The notes below the pieces were generated by a model. That model saw nothing but the letters and a program-made list of their open reading frames with translations, had not been told where the DNA came from and made no database searches. A program made the translations under genes and the position numbers. This document shows positions 43,191 through 54,640 of a stretch of 64,000 nt of DNA, one piece after another (the stretch's first letter is position 1; the number at the start of each line of letters is the position of its first letter). The DNA lies in the NCBI GenBank assembly GCA_029961685.1, contig JARWKL010000014.1, positions 21,214,452 through 21,278,451 of the forward strand. The letters are read 5' to 3'. The stretch comes from Aristolochia californica. Taxonomy: Eukaryota > Streptophyta > Magnoliopsida > Piperales > Aristolochiaceae.

Positions 43191-44400
43191 GGAACTGCAT
43201 GCTAGTCATGGCATGGAGTGAAATAGTTGGGGCATCATGTTCTGTTTCAACATTGTCTTCCTCTAGGAGTATTTCCTCAGTATCTTCACAGAGAAGCACA
43301 TTGAATAATCTCTTGCATATGTGACCTCGGACATACTATTCATCACAATTAAAACAAAGACCCTTCGGCCTCCTCTGTTCCATCTCTTGTCTATTCAATT
43401 TTTTTTATGTATGGTACTGGCGGCATGGGGGAAGAACTCTCTGCACGTGGAGCTGCATTGTGTCCATTACGTGGAGGCCCTGAATAGGGGGAGGGCGTAG
43501 TGGTAGTCGCCCTGCTTGGCCAAGTTGGTCCTCGGACTAGGGATTCCTTCAGAACTCGCTGTTTATTATCAATGGTCCTGGCCAATTTCATAGTGTGGTC
43601 CAAATCTCTAGGTCCGTGCAATTCAACCTCCAGACGCAGGGCCTCTATCAAGCCAGCAGTAAAATGGTTAATATACTGGGAGGGCTTGACATTGGTACTG
43701 GCTCTAGCCAAGCGTTCCTAGAAGGTCTTTTGGTACACTTCAATTGTGCCAGTTTGTTTCAAATTCACCAATTCACCCAACGGATTGCTATTGGCTGGAG
43801 GACCAAACCTCAACATGCAAGATTGTATAAATACATCCCAATCCGGAACCAAATGTTCATTTGTGAATTGGTGGAACCATAGAAGCACTTCCTCGAGCAT
43901 GTGGAATGCGGCCAACTAGACCCAGTCATCAATTGGTTTTTTCTTATGGTAAAAGAACTAATCACATCAGTGTAACCAAATCAAGGGGTCCTTAGACCCA
44001 TCAAATGTAGGAAAGTCCAATTTCACATACCTGGGAACCAAATTAGGGGCAATAGCATGAGGTCCCAATGGGGGATGTGGGTGGTGCAGTGGTGGTGGGT
44101 GGTGCACTGCCAATGGTGTATAGGTTCCCAGCGGCGGCGCTCGAAGCCCATTGTCCTCCTGTCACTGGAGGAGGAGCTGAATTGACGCATCTATGGCTGC
44201 CATGGCCGAACGCAGATCAGTCATGGACTGACGAACATCATGAAAGGAGGCCTCTATCTATTGACAATTTTCATCAATCAGTTGATGCAAATCCTCTGGG
44301 GAAGAGGAATCCCCAAGGGTCGACCTGTCTGATACCAAGATGTTGGGATCGTCCCGGGCCATGGATCTCGTCACCCTTCTTCCCTCTCTACCCTCCAAAT
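43191..44400 (-). pseudogene. gag: gag of gypsy J, broken
   Basis: Pieces at 43391-43711 (LEVELHGPRDLDHTMKLA) and 43718-43915 (MLRFGPPANSNPLGELVNLK) give the Gag core. A degenerate knuckle lies near 43340-43375. Upstream the frame passes the primer-binding site (44329-44337) and enters the LTR as LEGREGRRVTRSMARDDPN. The first codon is TTG in both LTRs, so this element probably used another start or was mutated before it inserted. Confidence 0.85.
44329..44337 (-). other. Primer-binding site of gypsy J
   Basis: The minus strand reads TGGTATCAG, three bases from the LTR edge at 44341, within the gag frame. Confidence 0.88.
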
Positions 44401-44751
44401 TGATTGTTGATGCTGGAAGAGAACTCTTGTTCTTGGAACGTGTAATGGTGGAAATAAATTGAGCTTTGAGGAGGCTCGACCTGGAGCTCTGAGGGAGAAT
44501 CCGACCTAGACCTCTGAGGGAGAATCCAACCTGGCTAAAACTAAATGATTCAATGTTTAATCTTCATTCAGCTCTTTGTCCCAATAAATAGGTTTGGGGA
44601 CAAAAATACAACTCAGACCCATGGGTCACATGGTTCACGCAAAATTACATTCAAACCAAACCAAACCAAATTCAACATACATGAAAAGGGAAATAGCATA
44701 ATTTAATTCCTACGTCTGTTGATAACTAGGGATGCTATGGAGTCCATAACA
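44341..44751 (-). repeat. 5' LTR of gypsy J
   Basis: TGTTGGGATCG to GTCCATAACA, 411 bp. It is the uninterrupted counterpart of 39130-39940 and gives the empty site for the TRIM. Confidence 0.93.
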
Positions 44752-44756
44752 GATTT

Positions 44757-45508
44757 CCCTGATAATAGAAGATTGCTATTAAGCCTCTTATGAGTGGTTT
44801 TTTGGGAAAAAAATTATTTAGCATTGATGCTATATTTACATATACCAAGTTGATTGAAGAAGTGCTACCTGGAGATATTATTTGAAGTTTTTTTAAGAAG
44901 AATAGCCTATCATGGCTGATGAGATGAATATCAAAGGTGATATACTGAAAATTACCACCATACCCTTGCGTGGGGTATCAAATTTTATGAGTTGGTCCAC
45001 CTCGGTTAGGAGGTTTCTCATAACCAAAGACCTACTTGGTCAACTCACTACCCGGGGACCAACTATTGATGAAGATGATATTTTTTATATGAAATGGCTG
45101 AATATTTTTTATACTTTGGTAATTGGTTGGCTGAATAATAGCATGGAAGCACATGTCTCTAGTAATTTTATTCATCTTGACACTACTAAACATAGTTGGG
45201 AGACATGTACTAAACTATATTCAAGCCCTGATACACAGCATAGACCTTATAGTGTTGGCAGAACATATGATATTAAATGCACTCATTGTAAATTTCGGGG
45301 CCACACTATAGACCAGTGCCATTATAGGGCATGCACTTACTGTGGTAGATATGGCCACTATAAAGAAATATGCTATAAGGCTAATGACAAGTCAAAATCA
45401 ACAAGGGCTAATCAAGCCCTCATTAGTGATGCGCAAGCAGACCATCCTCAACACCAGTTGTACAGAAAATTATTACTGATGAAGAGTATGAATTATTTCA
45501 GAAAATAA
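44757..45508 (+). pseudogene. gag: Leader end and gag of copia I, internally deleted
   Basis: Gag starts at 44912 (MADEMNIKGDILKITTIPLR), open for 198 codons. The N-terminal block is followed directly by two zinc knuckles, CTHCKFRGHTIDQC and CTYCGRYGHYKEIC, both with complete CX2CX4HX4C. Compared with copia B and L, the middle of gag between the TKLYSS motif and the fingers is missing, so this Gag is shortened although open. It continues to a protease frame after a stop at 45506. Confidence 0.82.
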
Positions 45509-48500
45509 AGACCATGCTAGGGTCTTCTCCTAGCCCCTCTACCACTACTGCTGCCACTACTGCTTCAGGTATGCAATATGCCTCCTCTTCATCCTGGATA
45601 ATTGATTCATGAACCTCCGAGCATCTTACAAGTAACAAAACTTTATTACATTCTTTATCTCTGAGTCTTTCACACAAGTTTGTTACCATAGCTGATGGTT
45701 CTTAAACCAAAGTCCAAGGAAAAGGTTCCACTTTTGTCACCTCATCACTTCCGCTCAATGATATTCTTTTTGTTCCTTCCTTTCCTTTAAACTTTCTCTC
45801 TGTGAGTTAGCTAACAAAATATTTTAATTGCTCGGTTACCTTCTCACCTACTTCATGTGTTTTTCAGGATCTTATAACGAAGCAGGTGATTGGTGGAGGC
45901 CATGAACAAGGGGAGCTCTACTACTTGGACGTGCCAAAGGTCAATATGGTGTCCACCACAATCAGTTGGGACATCCTTCCATACAATCTCTTCATCATAT
46001 GTTTCCATCTCTTAAGATAAGGTCAGAATTTAGTTGTAAGGTATGTCAGTTAAGTAAACATCAAAGGAGTACATACTCTCCTCGTCTAGAAGTCAAAAGT
46101 AACATTCCTTTTTCATTGATTCATACTAATGTTTGGGGGCCTTTGAGTGTTTCTAATATTTCCCATGCCAAATATTTTCTCATTTTTATTGATGATTTCA
46201 CTCGTACAACTTGGTTGTTTATTTTTAAGGAGCGTTCTGAGATACCATCTATTTTTAAATCTTTTTATGCGATGGTACTCACACAATTTGGTCAAAAGAT
46301 AAAAATGATCCAGTCTAATAATGCCAAATAGTATATTTCAAAAAACCTTGACTCCTTTTGTCAAGATAATGGCACTATCCATTAGACACCATGTGCCTAC
46401 ACTCCTCAACAAAACGGTGTAGCCGCGGAAAAATCATCATATTCTTGAGGTAGCTCGAGGTCTATTATATGCCATGAAAGTTCCATATTTTTATTTGGCC
46501 CCATGTTGTCCTTACAGCGTGTTTTCTTATAAATTGTCTACCGTCTACAGTTCTTGGGAATAAATCCCCCTACTCTAACCTTCTACCACATGATGATCCA
46601 TTTGCATTACCATTGAAAGTCTTCGGTTGTCAATATTTTGTTCATAATACTTTACCTAAACACAAAAAACTTGACCATAATCTATAAAGTGTATCTTTTT
46701 GGGAGACTCTCGAACACAAAAGGGTTATGTTTGTTATAGTCCCTCTTTGCAACGTTTATTTGTGTCCATGGATGTAACATTCTTTGAAGACTCCTCATAT
46801 TATTCTGATAGCGCTCCACCTGGTATGTCATCAGTACCAAGTTCTCCTCAACCAGTTGTGCCTCGAGATATAGAGATTGTTTAGCCCCCAGAGACAGTGG
46901 CCGATACCACACCTGCCGAGTTGTCGGATCCATCAGAGGTAAGTCCTTCATCACCAGTCATTTTTGGTCCTAAATTTGATACTCGTCCTATTTCTATAAG
47001 AAAATAAACTTGTTCATGCACTCAACCTTCTACTTCTCATCCTATCTCCAATTTTGTGTCTCATCATCGCCTCTCACCTCTATGTTGTCTGTTTCTTTCT
47101 TCTATTTCCTCCATATCTGTTCCAAAGTCATATTAGGAGGCTCTACAACATCCAGGATGGAAGGCAGCAATGGATGAAGTGATGAAGGCCCTTAATGATA
47201 ATCACACATGGTCTCTGGTTCCACTACCTACAGATAAAAAAATCGTTGGTTGCAAGTGGGTTTATACAATAAAACATAATCTGAATGGGACCATTGCATG
47301 ATTGAAGGCTCGACTGGTTGCAAAAGGTTACACTCAATGCTATGGCATTGATTATGATGAGACATTCTCTCTAGTGGCAAAAATGACCTCGGTACGTATA
47401 TTATTATCCTTGGCAGCTAATTCTTCTTGGCGCACATATCAACTGGATGTTAAAAACGCATTCCTCAATGGTGATATCAAAGAAGAGATTTATATGCAAC
47501 AACCACCTTAAAAAATCTCTATATGGGCTAAAACAATCCCCACGGGCATGGTTTGAGAAATTTAGTCAAGCCATCATACAGGCAGGTTTTCATAGATGCT
47601 CTGCAGACCACTCAGTCTTTATTAAGAACACGACAAGAGATAAGGTGATTCTAGTTGTTTATGTTGATGATATTATTCTAACTAGGAGTGATTATGAGGG
47701 CATTCAAAAAATAAAAGAAAGAATATGTGTTGAATTCAAGATGAAGGATCTTGGATTACTGAAAAAAATTTTGGGGATTGAGCTCTTACAAACCAGACAT
47801 GGAATTATTCTATCCCAAAGAAAATATGCACTTGATCTACTAAAAGAAACAGGTATGAAGGGATGCAAACCGGTAGACATTCCTATGGATGCAAATACAA
47901 AATTATGTGGAGGCACTGGAGAAGATGTTGATATTGGCAAATATCAAAAGTTAGTGGGACAACTTATTTACCTATGTGTAACGAGGCCAAACATTTCATA
48001 TGCAGTAAGTGTGGTAATTCAGTACATGCACAAGCCACAACTTTGTCATTGGCAAGCACTTGAGAGGATACTAGGTTATCTGAAAGGGGCTCCTGGAAGG
48101 GGGCTCCACTATAAAAAGCATGGTCACTTCAACATTGAGGGATTTACGAATGCAGACTGGGCTGGAACCCCAGATGATAGAAAATCTACTTCTGGTTTTT
48201 GCAAGATGGTTGGAGGAAATCTCGTGACATGGAAAAGTAAAAAACAAAATGTAGTAGCATGGTCAAGTGCAAAAGCAGAATACAGAGCCATGGCACACAC
48301 TGTAAGTGAACTTTTATGGATAAGGTCCCTTCTCACTGAATTGGGATTTTATAAAGAAGCTCCAATGGACCTATACTGTGATAACCAAGCAGCAATACAT
48401 ATTGCATCGAATCCAGTCTTCCATGAGAGGACAAACCACATTGACGTCGATTGCCACTTTATATGAGAAAAATTCCAAGCTGGTCTCTTATCCCTATAGC

Positions 48501-48610
48501 ACATCTCATCACAAAATCAAGTTGCAAGCATCCTCACCAAACCAATCACTCACAAGAATATGCTACCATATGCAGCAAGCTGGGTGTTTATGATGTCTTC
48601 TCACCCCCAG
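45509..48610 (+). pseudogene. pol: pol of copia I, broken
   Basis: Protease near 45590-45640 is degenerate (IIDS then a stop). Integrase at 45966-46331 has CKVCQLSKHQRSTYSPR and HTNVWGPLSVSN; later parts are broken by stops near 46329 and 46383. RT starts near 47150. A frame of 339 codons (47447-48466) carries [53 protein letters not shown] and LYCDNQAAIHIASNPVFHER, so RT active site and RNase H are largely intact. The polypurine tract is 48612-48622. Confidence 0.9.
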
Positions 48611-48622
48611 CTTGAGGGGGAG

Positions 48623-49261
48623 TGTTTCAATGTGGGGCCCACCATGGTGCTCGAGCTGGTGGGACCCACCATGAGGACGTAGGTCATCAAGAAGAATCCT
48701 AGAGGACTTGGGACACCAAGAAGAGTCCTCTCCCAAAGCAAGCACGAGTTAAGGAATCAAGAAGCACAGGCTGAATTGATTTAGAAGACTTGAAGATCAA
48801 GTGGGACCCACAAAGATCTCACAAGCTGGCACTCTTATCAAGGTGCGTTGGAGGATCATGAAGGGCTCACAAGGATAAGGCCACGAGCTAGCTTATCCCT
48901 TATAATCTTGTGGGTAATAAAGGACTCTTAGTTCTACTCCAATTAGTCTTCTAGGAGTTCTAGTTTGAATTGACTTACATATATTGAAGAGTTAGAGTTG
49001 GAGTGTAATTAGGATTGAATGACAATTTGTATAAGGACTCTACCTCCTCTTCTACTATAAATAGAGGAGTTGTAATTCAGTATTAATCAAGTAACGCATT
49101 CAATCCCAAGTTGGTTCTCTTTCTCCCTCCTTACTTGACGCAGCTCACCCTTTTCTTTTTAATTTTTTCTCTTCTCTACCGAGAGCTTTCCTCCCGTTTT
49201 CTCATTTTTCTTTCTTCTTTCTCTTGTTCGTGATCATGGAAAAGGGATCCTAAATTCAACA
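48623..49261 (+). repeat. 3' LTR of copia I
   Basis: TGTTTCAATG to AATTCAACA, 639 bp, aligned with 38142-38794. It is followed by atact and the resumed integrase of H. Confidence 0.92.
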
Positions 49262-49966
49262 ATACTAATGTATGGGTACCCTTGAGCGTCTCAAACATTT
49301 CTCAAGTCAATTATTTTATAACATTTATTGATGATTTCACTCGTACCACTTGGTTAGTTCTATTTAAAGAACATTCTAAAATATAATTTATTTTTAAGGC
49401 ATTTCATGCTATGGTTCTCACTCAGTTTGATCAAAAAATTCAAATACTTAGGTTGGATAATGCCAAAAAATATATCTCCAAAGACCTTTACTCTTTTTTG
49501 TCAAGAAAATCGCATTAATCATCAAACCTCATGTGCCTACACCCCTAAAAAAAATGGTGTAGCCGAACATAAGAATCATCATATTCTTGAGACAGCTCGC
49601 GATTTACTATATGCCATGAAAGTTCCATACTTTTATTGGCCGCATGCAATACTTATTGCATGCTTTCTTATAAACCGGTTACCATCTTCCATTCTTGGTA
49701 GCAAATCCCTTTACTCATGATGATCCTTTGTCCCTTCCTTTGAAAGTATTTGGGTGTCAATGTTTTGTTCATGTTTCCACCCCAACACACAGTAAACTTG
49801 ATCCAAAATCTATCAAGTGTATCTTACTTGGATACTCTCTCACCCAAAAGGGTTATGTTTGCTACAATCCCACTCTTCAACGTTTACTTGTTTCCTAGGA
49901 TGTCATATGACTCCCTATATTATTCTGACAATGATCCTCTAAATCTATCTTTAGTACCAGGTTCCT
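49262..49966 (+). pseudogene. pol: Integrase of copia H, continued
   Basis: It resumes with TNVWVPLSVSN, then FIDDFTRTTWLVLF, a degenerate LDNAKKYISK, and AYTPKKNGVAEHKNHHILE (49406-49720), so the final catalytic Glu is kept while QQN reads KKN. The C-terminal module CILLGYSLTQKGYVCYNPTL is at 49800-49880. Breaks are near 49383, 49500, 49720 and 49896. Element K interrupts it at 49967. Confidence 0.85.
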
Positions 49967-50321
49967 TGTTACGGTCCCAGATCTGACACGATGACGATGA
50001 ATAGGAATGGGATGATTGAGCTTCGAAGGAAACTCGACCTGGATCTCAAAGGGAGAATCTGACCTATTTACTCTAAGCTTACCCTAAATTAACTTTAATA
50101 CTCAATGTTTTTCCTTTCTCATTACTCTTACCCCTTAAATAGGGTTCACCCGGTTAGGGTTTACAATAAACTATTCTAAAAATACCCCCTACAAATAAAA
50201 TATTCCAAAAATACCCCTATAAATAAAATATTCCAAAAATACCCCTATGACCTAAAACTGAAATAAAATAAAGTAAATTAAATAAAACAACTAAAATAAT
50301 AATGTTATTGCATGCATAACA
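49967..50321 (-). repeat. 3' LTR of element K
   Basis: TGTTACGGTCCC to ATAACA, 355 bp. It has an extra copy of an ATAAAATATTCCAAAAATACC unit (50180-50245 region) relative to the 5' LTR. Confidence 0.92.
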
Positions 50322-50382
50322 TTACACCCCCGCTGGAAGACGAGCTTGTCCTCAAGCTCGGAAGAAGAGTCTGCGCAAATGT

Positions 50383-51477
50383 CTACTGTAGTATTTGGAG
50401 AGCCATAAGCCAGCTCAAGATTTTTTTTTTATTTTTTATTTTTTTTTCAGAGTTGGCCCAAGTTGACCCGGTTCTAGAAGCCCGGTCCCGCACGCGAGTC
50501 AGCTTCCTTCGCTGATCAAATTTTCCTAACTTAGGAAAATTCGAATCAGGAGTCATCTTCCTCCTTCGACGGAAATTTCGCCCACGGTTTCGGAAATCTT
50601 CCTCATCCTCATGCTGATCCCGAACAGAGCGGCCGTCGGACATTGCGGGAACCTCGGCTCCTTCCCTCACGGCACCGATAAAGGCGGGCGACGGTCGTAT
50701 GCCATCCTCACGGCACCGCACAGTGCAGAAATTTCGTCGACGGAGTCTCCTGCTGCTCCGGTGGTGAAGAACAGCCCTTGGAGGCTTCGCCATGACCGAG
50801 GAAGATGAGAAGACTTCCGTCTGCGGTGCTGGAAGAGGTGCGGCTTGCCGTGAGAAGGTGATTTGGGAGGTCGAACCCATCGACGCGATTGGGGCAGAAA
50901 TTTCTGTCGATTTCCCAAAATCTAGGTCGTCGTCGTTTGATTTCGGGATTTTGAAAATCTCTTCCGAAAGGGCGAGCTTTCGGACTTGAGGGGGGACCTG
51001 TAAACGGTGTTTTGTGGGTGTCGCCGAAGGGATTTCGTTATATCCTTCCGATTTGGGACATGTTGTGTCCCCAATTTCGGAGGTCGCCATCGCAGAATCG
51101 ACGCTGGTGGTCGGTGCTGGTGGAGGTGAGGGTGGATGGTGGTGCTGAGGAGTTTGGGGTGAAATTGGATTTGTGGTTTCCCCCAAATCCTCCACAAGAG
51201 TCTCGATCGGTAGACGGAACGAAGCCAAAGCATCAGCGTTTACCTTTTTCCCTTCAGATATAGTTTTTCCACGGGATGCCTCACTGTACCTCATCATTCG
51301 CCATAATTTTACTCCGTCGAAAATATCTTCTCCCAGGAATGCCTCTCTGTACTCCGTTGTCAGCCAATATTGCACCCAGCTAGCACGCCACATCTGTATA
51401 TTTTCCGCCGTCTCACCATATTCAGCCATTTCACGGACTTGGCTGTGCATTGCCAAATATGGGTCTTCGATGGGCAT
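50383..51477 (-). CDS. 364-codon ORF of element K, unknown protein
   Basis: It starts at the first ATG after the primer-binding site (seven bases beyond it) and fills nearly the whole interior without a stop. The N-terminal 75 residues are helical and Trp-rich (MWRASWVQYWLTTEYREAFL). Next is a Pro/His-rich stretch (PQTPQHHHPPSPPPAPTT, about residues 104-125), then a Ser-rich middle, then Arg-rich clusters (SSRRLRRRNF and RGRNFRRRRK, about 240-310). There is no zinc knuckle, DSG or RT motif. It could be a diverged Gag-like protein of a non-autonomous element, or captured host sequence; the A-rich end near 50420-50450 might be a trace of a poly(A). I do not recognise it. Confidence 0.6.
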   Translation of the reverse strand: MPIEDPYLAMHSQVREMAEYGETAENIQMWRASWVQYWLTTEYREAFLGEDIFDGVKLWRMMRYSEASRGKTISEGKKVNADALASFRLPIETLVEDLGETTNPISPQTPQHHHPPSPPPAPTTSVDSAMATSEIGDTTCPKSEGYNEIPSATPTKHRLQVPPQVRKLALSEEIFKIPKSNDDDLDFGKSTEISAPIASMGSTSQITFSRQAAPLPAPQTEVFSSSSVMAKPPRAVLHHRSSRRLRRRNFCTVRCREDGIRPSPAFIGAVREGAEVPAMSDGRSVRDQHEDEEDFRNRGRNFRRRRKMTPDSNFPKLGKFDQRRKLTRVRDRASRTGSTWANSEKKIKNKKKILSWLMALQILQ

Positions 51478-51486
51478 CGTGTTCCT

Positions 51487-51498
51487 GCTCTAATACCA
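51487..51498 (-). other. Primer-binding site of element K
   Basis: The minus strand reads TGGTATTAGAGC, one base off the initiator tRNA-Met site, two bases from the LTR at 51501. Confidence 0.85.
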
Positions 51499-51500
51499 GT

Positions 51501-51798
51501 TGTTATGGTCCCGGATCTGACACGATGACGATGAATAGGAATGGGATGATTGAGCTTTGAAGGAAACTCGACCTGGATCTCAAAGGGAGAATCTGGCCTA
51601 TTTACTCTAAGCTTACTCTAAATTAACTTTAATACTCAATGTTTTTCCTTTCTCATTACTCTTACCCCTTAAATAGGGTTCACCCGGTTAGGGTTTACAA
51701 TAAAATATTCCAAAAATACCCCTATGACCTAAAACTGAAATAAAATAAAGTAAATTAAATAAAACAACTAAAATAATAATGTTATTGTGTGCATAACA
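51501..51798 (-). repeat. 5' LTR of element K
   Basis: TGTTATGGTCCC to CATAACA, 298 bp. It differs from the 3' LTR at about seven sites plus the tandem gain, by my reading. Confidence 0.92.
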
Positions 51799-52459
51799 TT
51801 CCTCTCGGCCGGTTGTGCCCCGTGCTACAAAAATGACTCAGCCCCTAGAAACACTGGCTGACACATCACTTGCTGAGTTTAAAGATCCCCCAAGGTAAGT
51901 CCATCTTCTATAGTTATTTTTGGCCCACAATATGATACTTGTCCTATTGCCCTCAGAAAAGAAACCCGATCATGCACCATGCCCTCTACTTATCATCCCA
52001 TTACAAATTTTGTGTCTCGTCACCGTCTGTCCCTTAGAAGCTATCAATTTCTCTTGACTATTTCCTTCGTGTATGTACCACAGTCCTATCAAGAGGCTGT
52101 CAAACATCCAGGGTGGAAGGCGGCAATGGATGAAGAAATGTAGGCACTTTATGAAAATCAGACATGGGCTCTAGTCCCACTTCCATCAGAGCAGAAACCC
52201 GTCGGTTGCAAATGGGTGTTTACTATGAAACACAATCTGGATTGGTTCGTGGCTCGGTTGAAGGCCCGCTTCATTGCTAAAGGCTATACACAGTGTTATG
52301 GCATTGATTATGAGGAAACCTTCTCTCTAGTGGCAAAAATGAACTCGGTATGTGAGTTATTATCTTTTGCAGCTAACTCTTCCTAGCAGGCATATCAACT
52401 TGATGTAAAAAATGCCTTTCAAAATGGGGATATCAAAGAGGAAATTTATATGCAGCAAC
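51799..52459 (+). pseudogene. pol: RT 5' part of copia H
   Basis: It contains HPGWKAAMDEEM then a stop, [37 protein letters not shown] and [20 protein letters not shown], the N-terminal RT region of copia. Stops are near 52141 and 52384. The hAT element cuts it at 52460 within the IYMQQP region. Confidence 0.85.
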
Positions 52460-52639
52460 TAGGGGTGGCATCGAGCCAAGCCGAGCCCGAACCTGCCTAT
52501 GTTCGAGCTGAGCTTGATTTAAATATTTCGAGAAGAGCTTCGAACCAAGCCTCATCTCAAGCCTAAAATTGTTATCGAGCTCGAGCCCACCAAGTTCAAG
52601 CCGAGCTTCGAGCCGAACTCGAGCCTCAACATACATTTA

Positions 52640-53400
52640 AAACTTTTCAAAAAATATATACCAAATAAAATATATATAAAATTATGCATACATTTTACAT
52701 AAAATTGGGCATAAACTATATATATAATACGTGTATAAGATTGGGCATAACCTCTACTTAAAATTAAGCATAATCTATATATATAATACCTGTGTAAAAT
52801 TCGACATGACCTCTATTTAAAATTGGGCATAATCAACATACATAATACCTACATAAATACTCCATAAAATTGTTTATACATTCCATAAACACTCCAATAA
52901 ATTGTTTATACATTCCATAAACACTCCAATAAATTGTTTATACATTCCATAAAATAGTCTAAACACTCCATATACTGCATAATATTATAAATAAATTCCA
53001 TACAATAATCAAACACAACAAAATTAAATGAAATATCACTCACTATCAATTTACAATCACCCAAATAAAAACTATAAATCCATTATAAATTTACAAACTA
53101 TAGTTATTTCTCTTCATGCTAGAAAATAATATACGTCCTTGTTTGAGCAAAATCTCCACCTATGACAAAAAAAAAAAATTAGTTATTGTCAGATAAAAAA
53201 ATACTCTTCCACTAGTAGTTACTTAATGTCGATAAAAATATTAAAATTACCATGATGAGAAAAACATGAAAAATTATGTAGCTGGTAGCATTATCTCTGC
53301 ACTCTTCTTCTCAGGCTATAATCATAAAACAAAATTTTAATAAATAAAACTAAAAAATATACTAAAAAATATCGTAATAAATAAAGAAATTCACCTTTTG
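52640..53400. repeat. AT-rich hAT interior with minisatellites
   Basis: There is no gene. Between 52690 and 52850 the words ATTGGGCATAA and TATATATAATAC recur about every 60 bp. From about 52867 to 52953 a 32-bp unit (ATTGTTTATACATTCCATAA core) repeats almost three times. The remainder is AT-rich without visible structure. Confidence 0.7.
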
Positions 53401-53404
53401 ATTT

Positions 53405-53560
53405 TTCTTTATACCGTGAAGAGTCCGAACTCAACCACTGACACAAATCAAAGTTTGAAATATATTTGGTACCTAGGAAGAATGATACAAGTCTATTACT
53501 CTACCACCAGCACTAAATAATGACTCCGAAGCTACTGTGGATATGAGAATTATAAGGGGG
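53405..53560 (-). pseudogene. hAT transposase C-terminal remnant
   Basis: The minus strand reads ISTVASESLFSAGGRVIDLY, the core of the hAT C-terminal dimerisation domain. After a stop it continues toward QTLICVS and VRTLHG, matching the end of that domain. The catalytic part and the BED zinc finger are missing. An acidic stretch just upstream (53590-53690) may be the preceding linker. Confidence 0.82.
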
Positions 53561-54099
53561 GTTAGTCAACAAACTTAAAATTTGAAGTTCATCTTCATCT
53601 CCTGCTTCAAATTCATTTAATTCCTCTACATGAAATTCAATTTCAAATTTGGTGTTAGTGTGGACGAGTTCATATACATTGGAAAACAGTTTTCAGTGTT
53701 AGTGCCCCAAAATAAGAAAAAAATAAAAAACAAGAAAATGAGTAACTTATAATAGTATACTTAATTAAAACATAATATTTAAACCCCAAATTAGGTAAAA
53801 CAAACATGATTACAAAAAAAATAAGTAATTTAATGTATAATCAAAATCAATTAATATATTAATTAATTAAATTAGATATTATATTATTTAATGATTGCAA
53901 TTTATTATACATTAATACAATAATTACGTGAGCCAATTAACTGTGTACATTATTAATTATAAAAAATAAAAAAATAAATAGGAAAATTTTATCAAATACT
54001 AACTTTAACACACTATATTTTTACGTATTATTACATCGTCCAGAGGAAAAACAGGCTGAGAATAGGATTTGCAAGTCTTTGTTTTTTTTATAAAAACCG

Positions 54100-54640
54100 C
54101 GCATGTGAAACTCGCATGTGTGAACTACACGTGCGAGTTCGCACGCTGTGCGGGATGTTTACACGCGCGAGTTTGCACGCTGTGCGGGACAGAGCGTCGA
54201 GGGGGGAAAATAATCTCCCCCCCCCCCTCAACTTAGGTCTCCGAACTTTAGGTATCCGAGTGTTCCCGTTCCAACAAGAGCGGTGGCCGACTGATTTGAC
54301 GGTGGCAACAGGCGGTGGTAGGGGGGTGACGACGACGGGAGAGGGTCCAAAGCAGCCGCTCTAGTTGGGGTACTACAAGGCAAGGGCGATGCTACCGGAG
54401 TCGATGACGATGACGATGAGAGGCAGAGAAGGCGATGAGCGGGGGGAAGGAGTAGGTGCGGCTGCTGCGGAAGGGGCACCGGCGGCGAGAGGGAGAAGCG
54501 AGATGCAGGCCGAGAGAGGGAATTTCGGAGGAAGAAGAGAGAAGGGAAGGAGGAGACGAAGAGAGCAAGGGCACGAGAGAGACCGAAAAAAAAAATTTGG
54601 GAGAGAGAGTGCGAGACTCCCAAAAATTTTCCCCATCCCA
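54100..54640 (-). other. Probable 5' leader of the lost hAT transposase gene
   Basis: This is a GC-rich island in AT-rich surroundings. It opens with a 34-bp unit, GCGAGTTTGCACGCTGTGCG, present twice (about 54137-54195). The minus strand is C/T-rich (CTCTCTC runs), as in plant leaders. Several overlapping open frames here have low-complexity Pro/Ser/Leu translations and are not convincing proteins. Its place next to the right terminus fits a promoter and leader for a transposase on the minus strand. Confidence 0.45.

Larger units (their letters stand above)
39130..44751 (-). mobile_element. Ty3/gypsy element J, complete, with a TRIM in its LTR
   Basis: The 5' LTR is 44341-44751 (411 bp). The 3' LTR is 39130-39940, which includes a 421-bp TRIM. 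A perfect duplication gattt is at 39125-39129 and 44752-44756. The layout is like C and G, but frames are heavily broken. It is inserted in the leader of copia I. Confidence 0.94.
38142..49261 (+). mobile_element. Ty1/copia element I with gypsy J inside
   Basis: The LTRs are 38142-38794 (653 bp) and 48623-49261 (639 bp). The target duplication is ataat at 38137-38141 against atact at 49262-49266, one mismatch. It is inserted in the integrase gene of related copia H, whose frame continues at 49262. Without gypsy J the element is about 5.5 kb. Its gag has lost a middle block. Its coding parts lie at 44912-48610. Confidence 0.93.
49967..51798 (-). mobile_element. Compact LTR element K with one unknown ORF
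   Basis: The LTRs are 49967-50321 (355 bp; a 57-bp tandem gain in the CCAAAAATACCCC part) and 51501-51798 (298 bp). A perfect duplication ttcct is at 49962-49966 and 51799-51803. The primer-binding site is 51487-51498. The polypurine tract, AGCGGGGGTG, is next to 50321. The interior is only 1179 bp and lacks RT, integrase and protease, so it must be mobilised in trans. Its LTR and pol-like tail are shared with F at 23821-24026. It is inserted in copia H. Confidence 0.93.

Noticed and set aside
44068..44403. 111-codon plus-strand ORF over the gag start of gypsy J
   Set aside because: It is antisense to a Pro/Gln-rich gag linker and the LTR; its composition reflects that linker.
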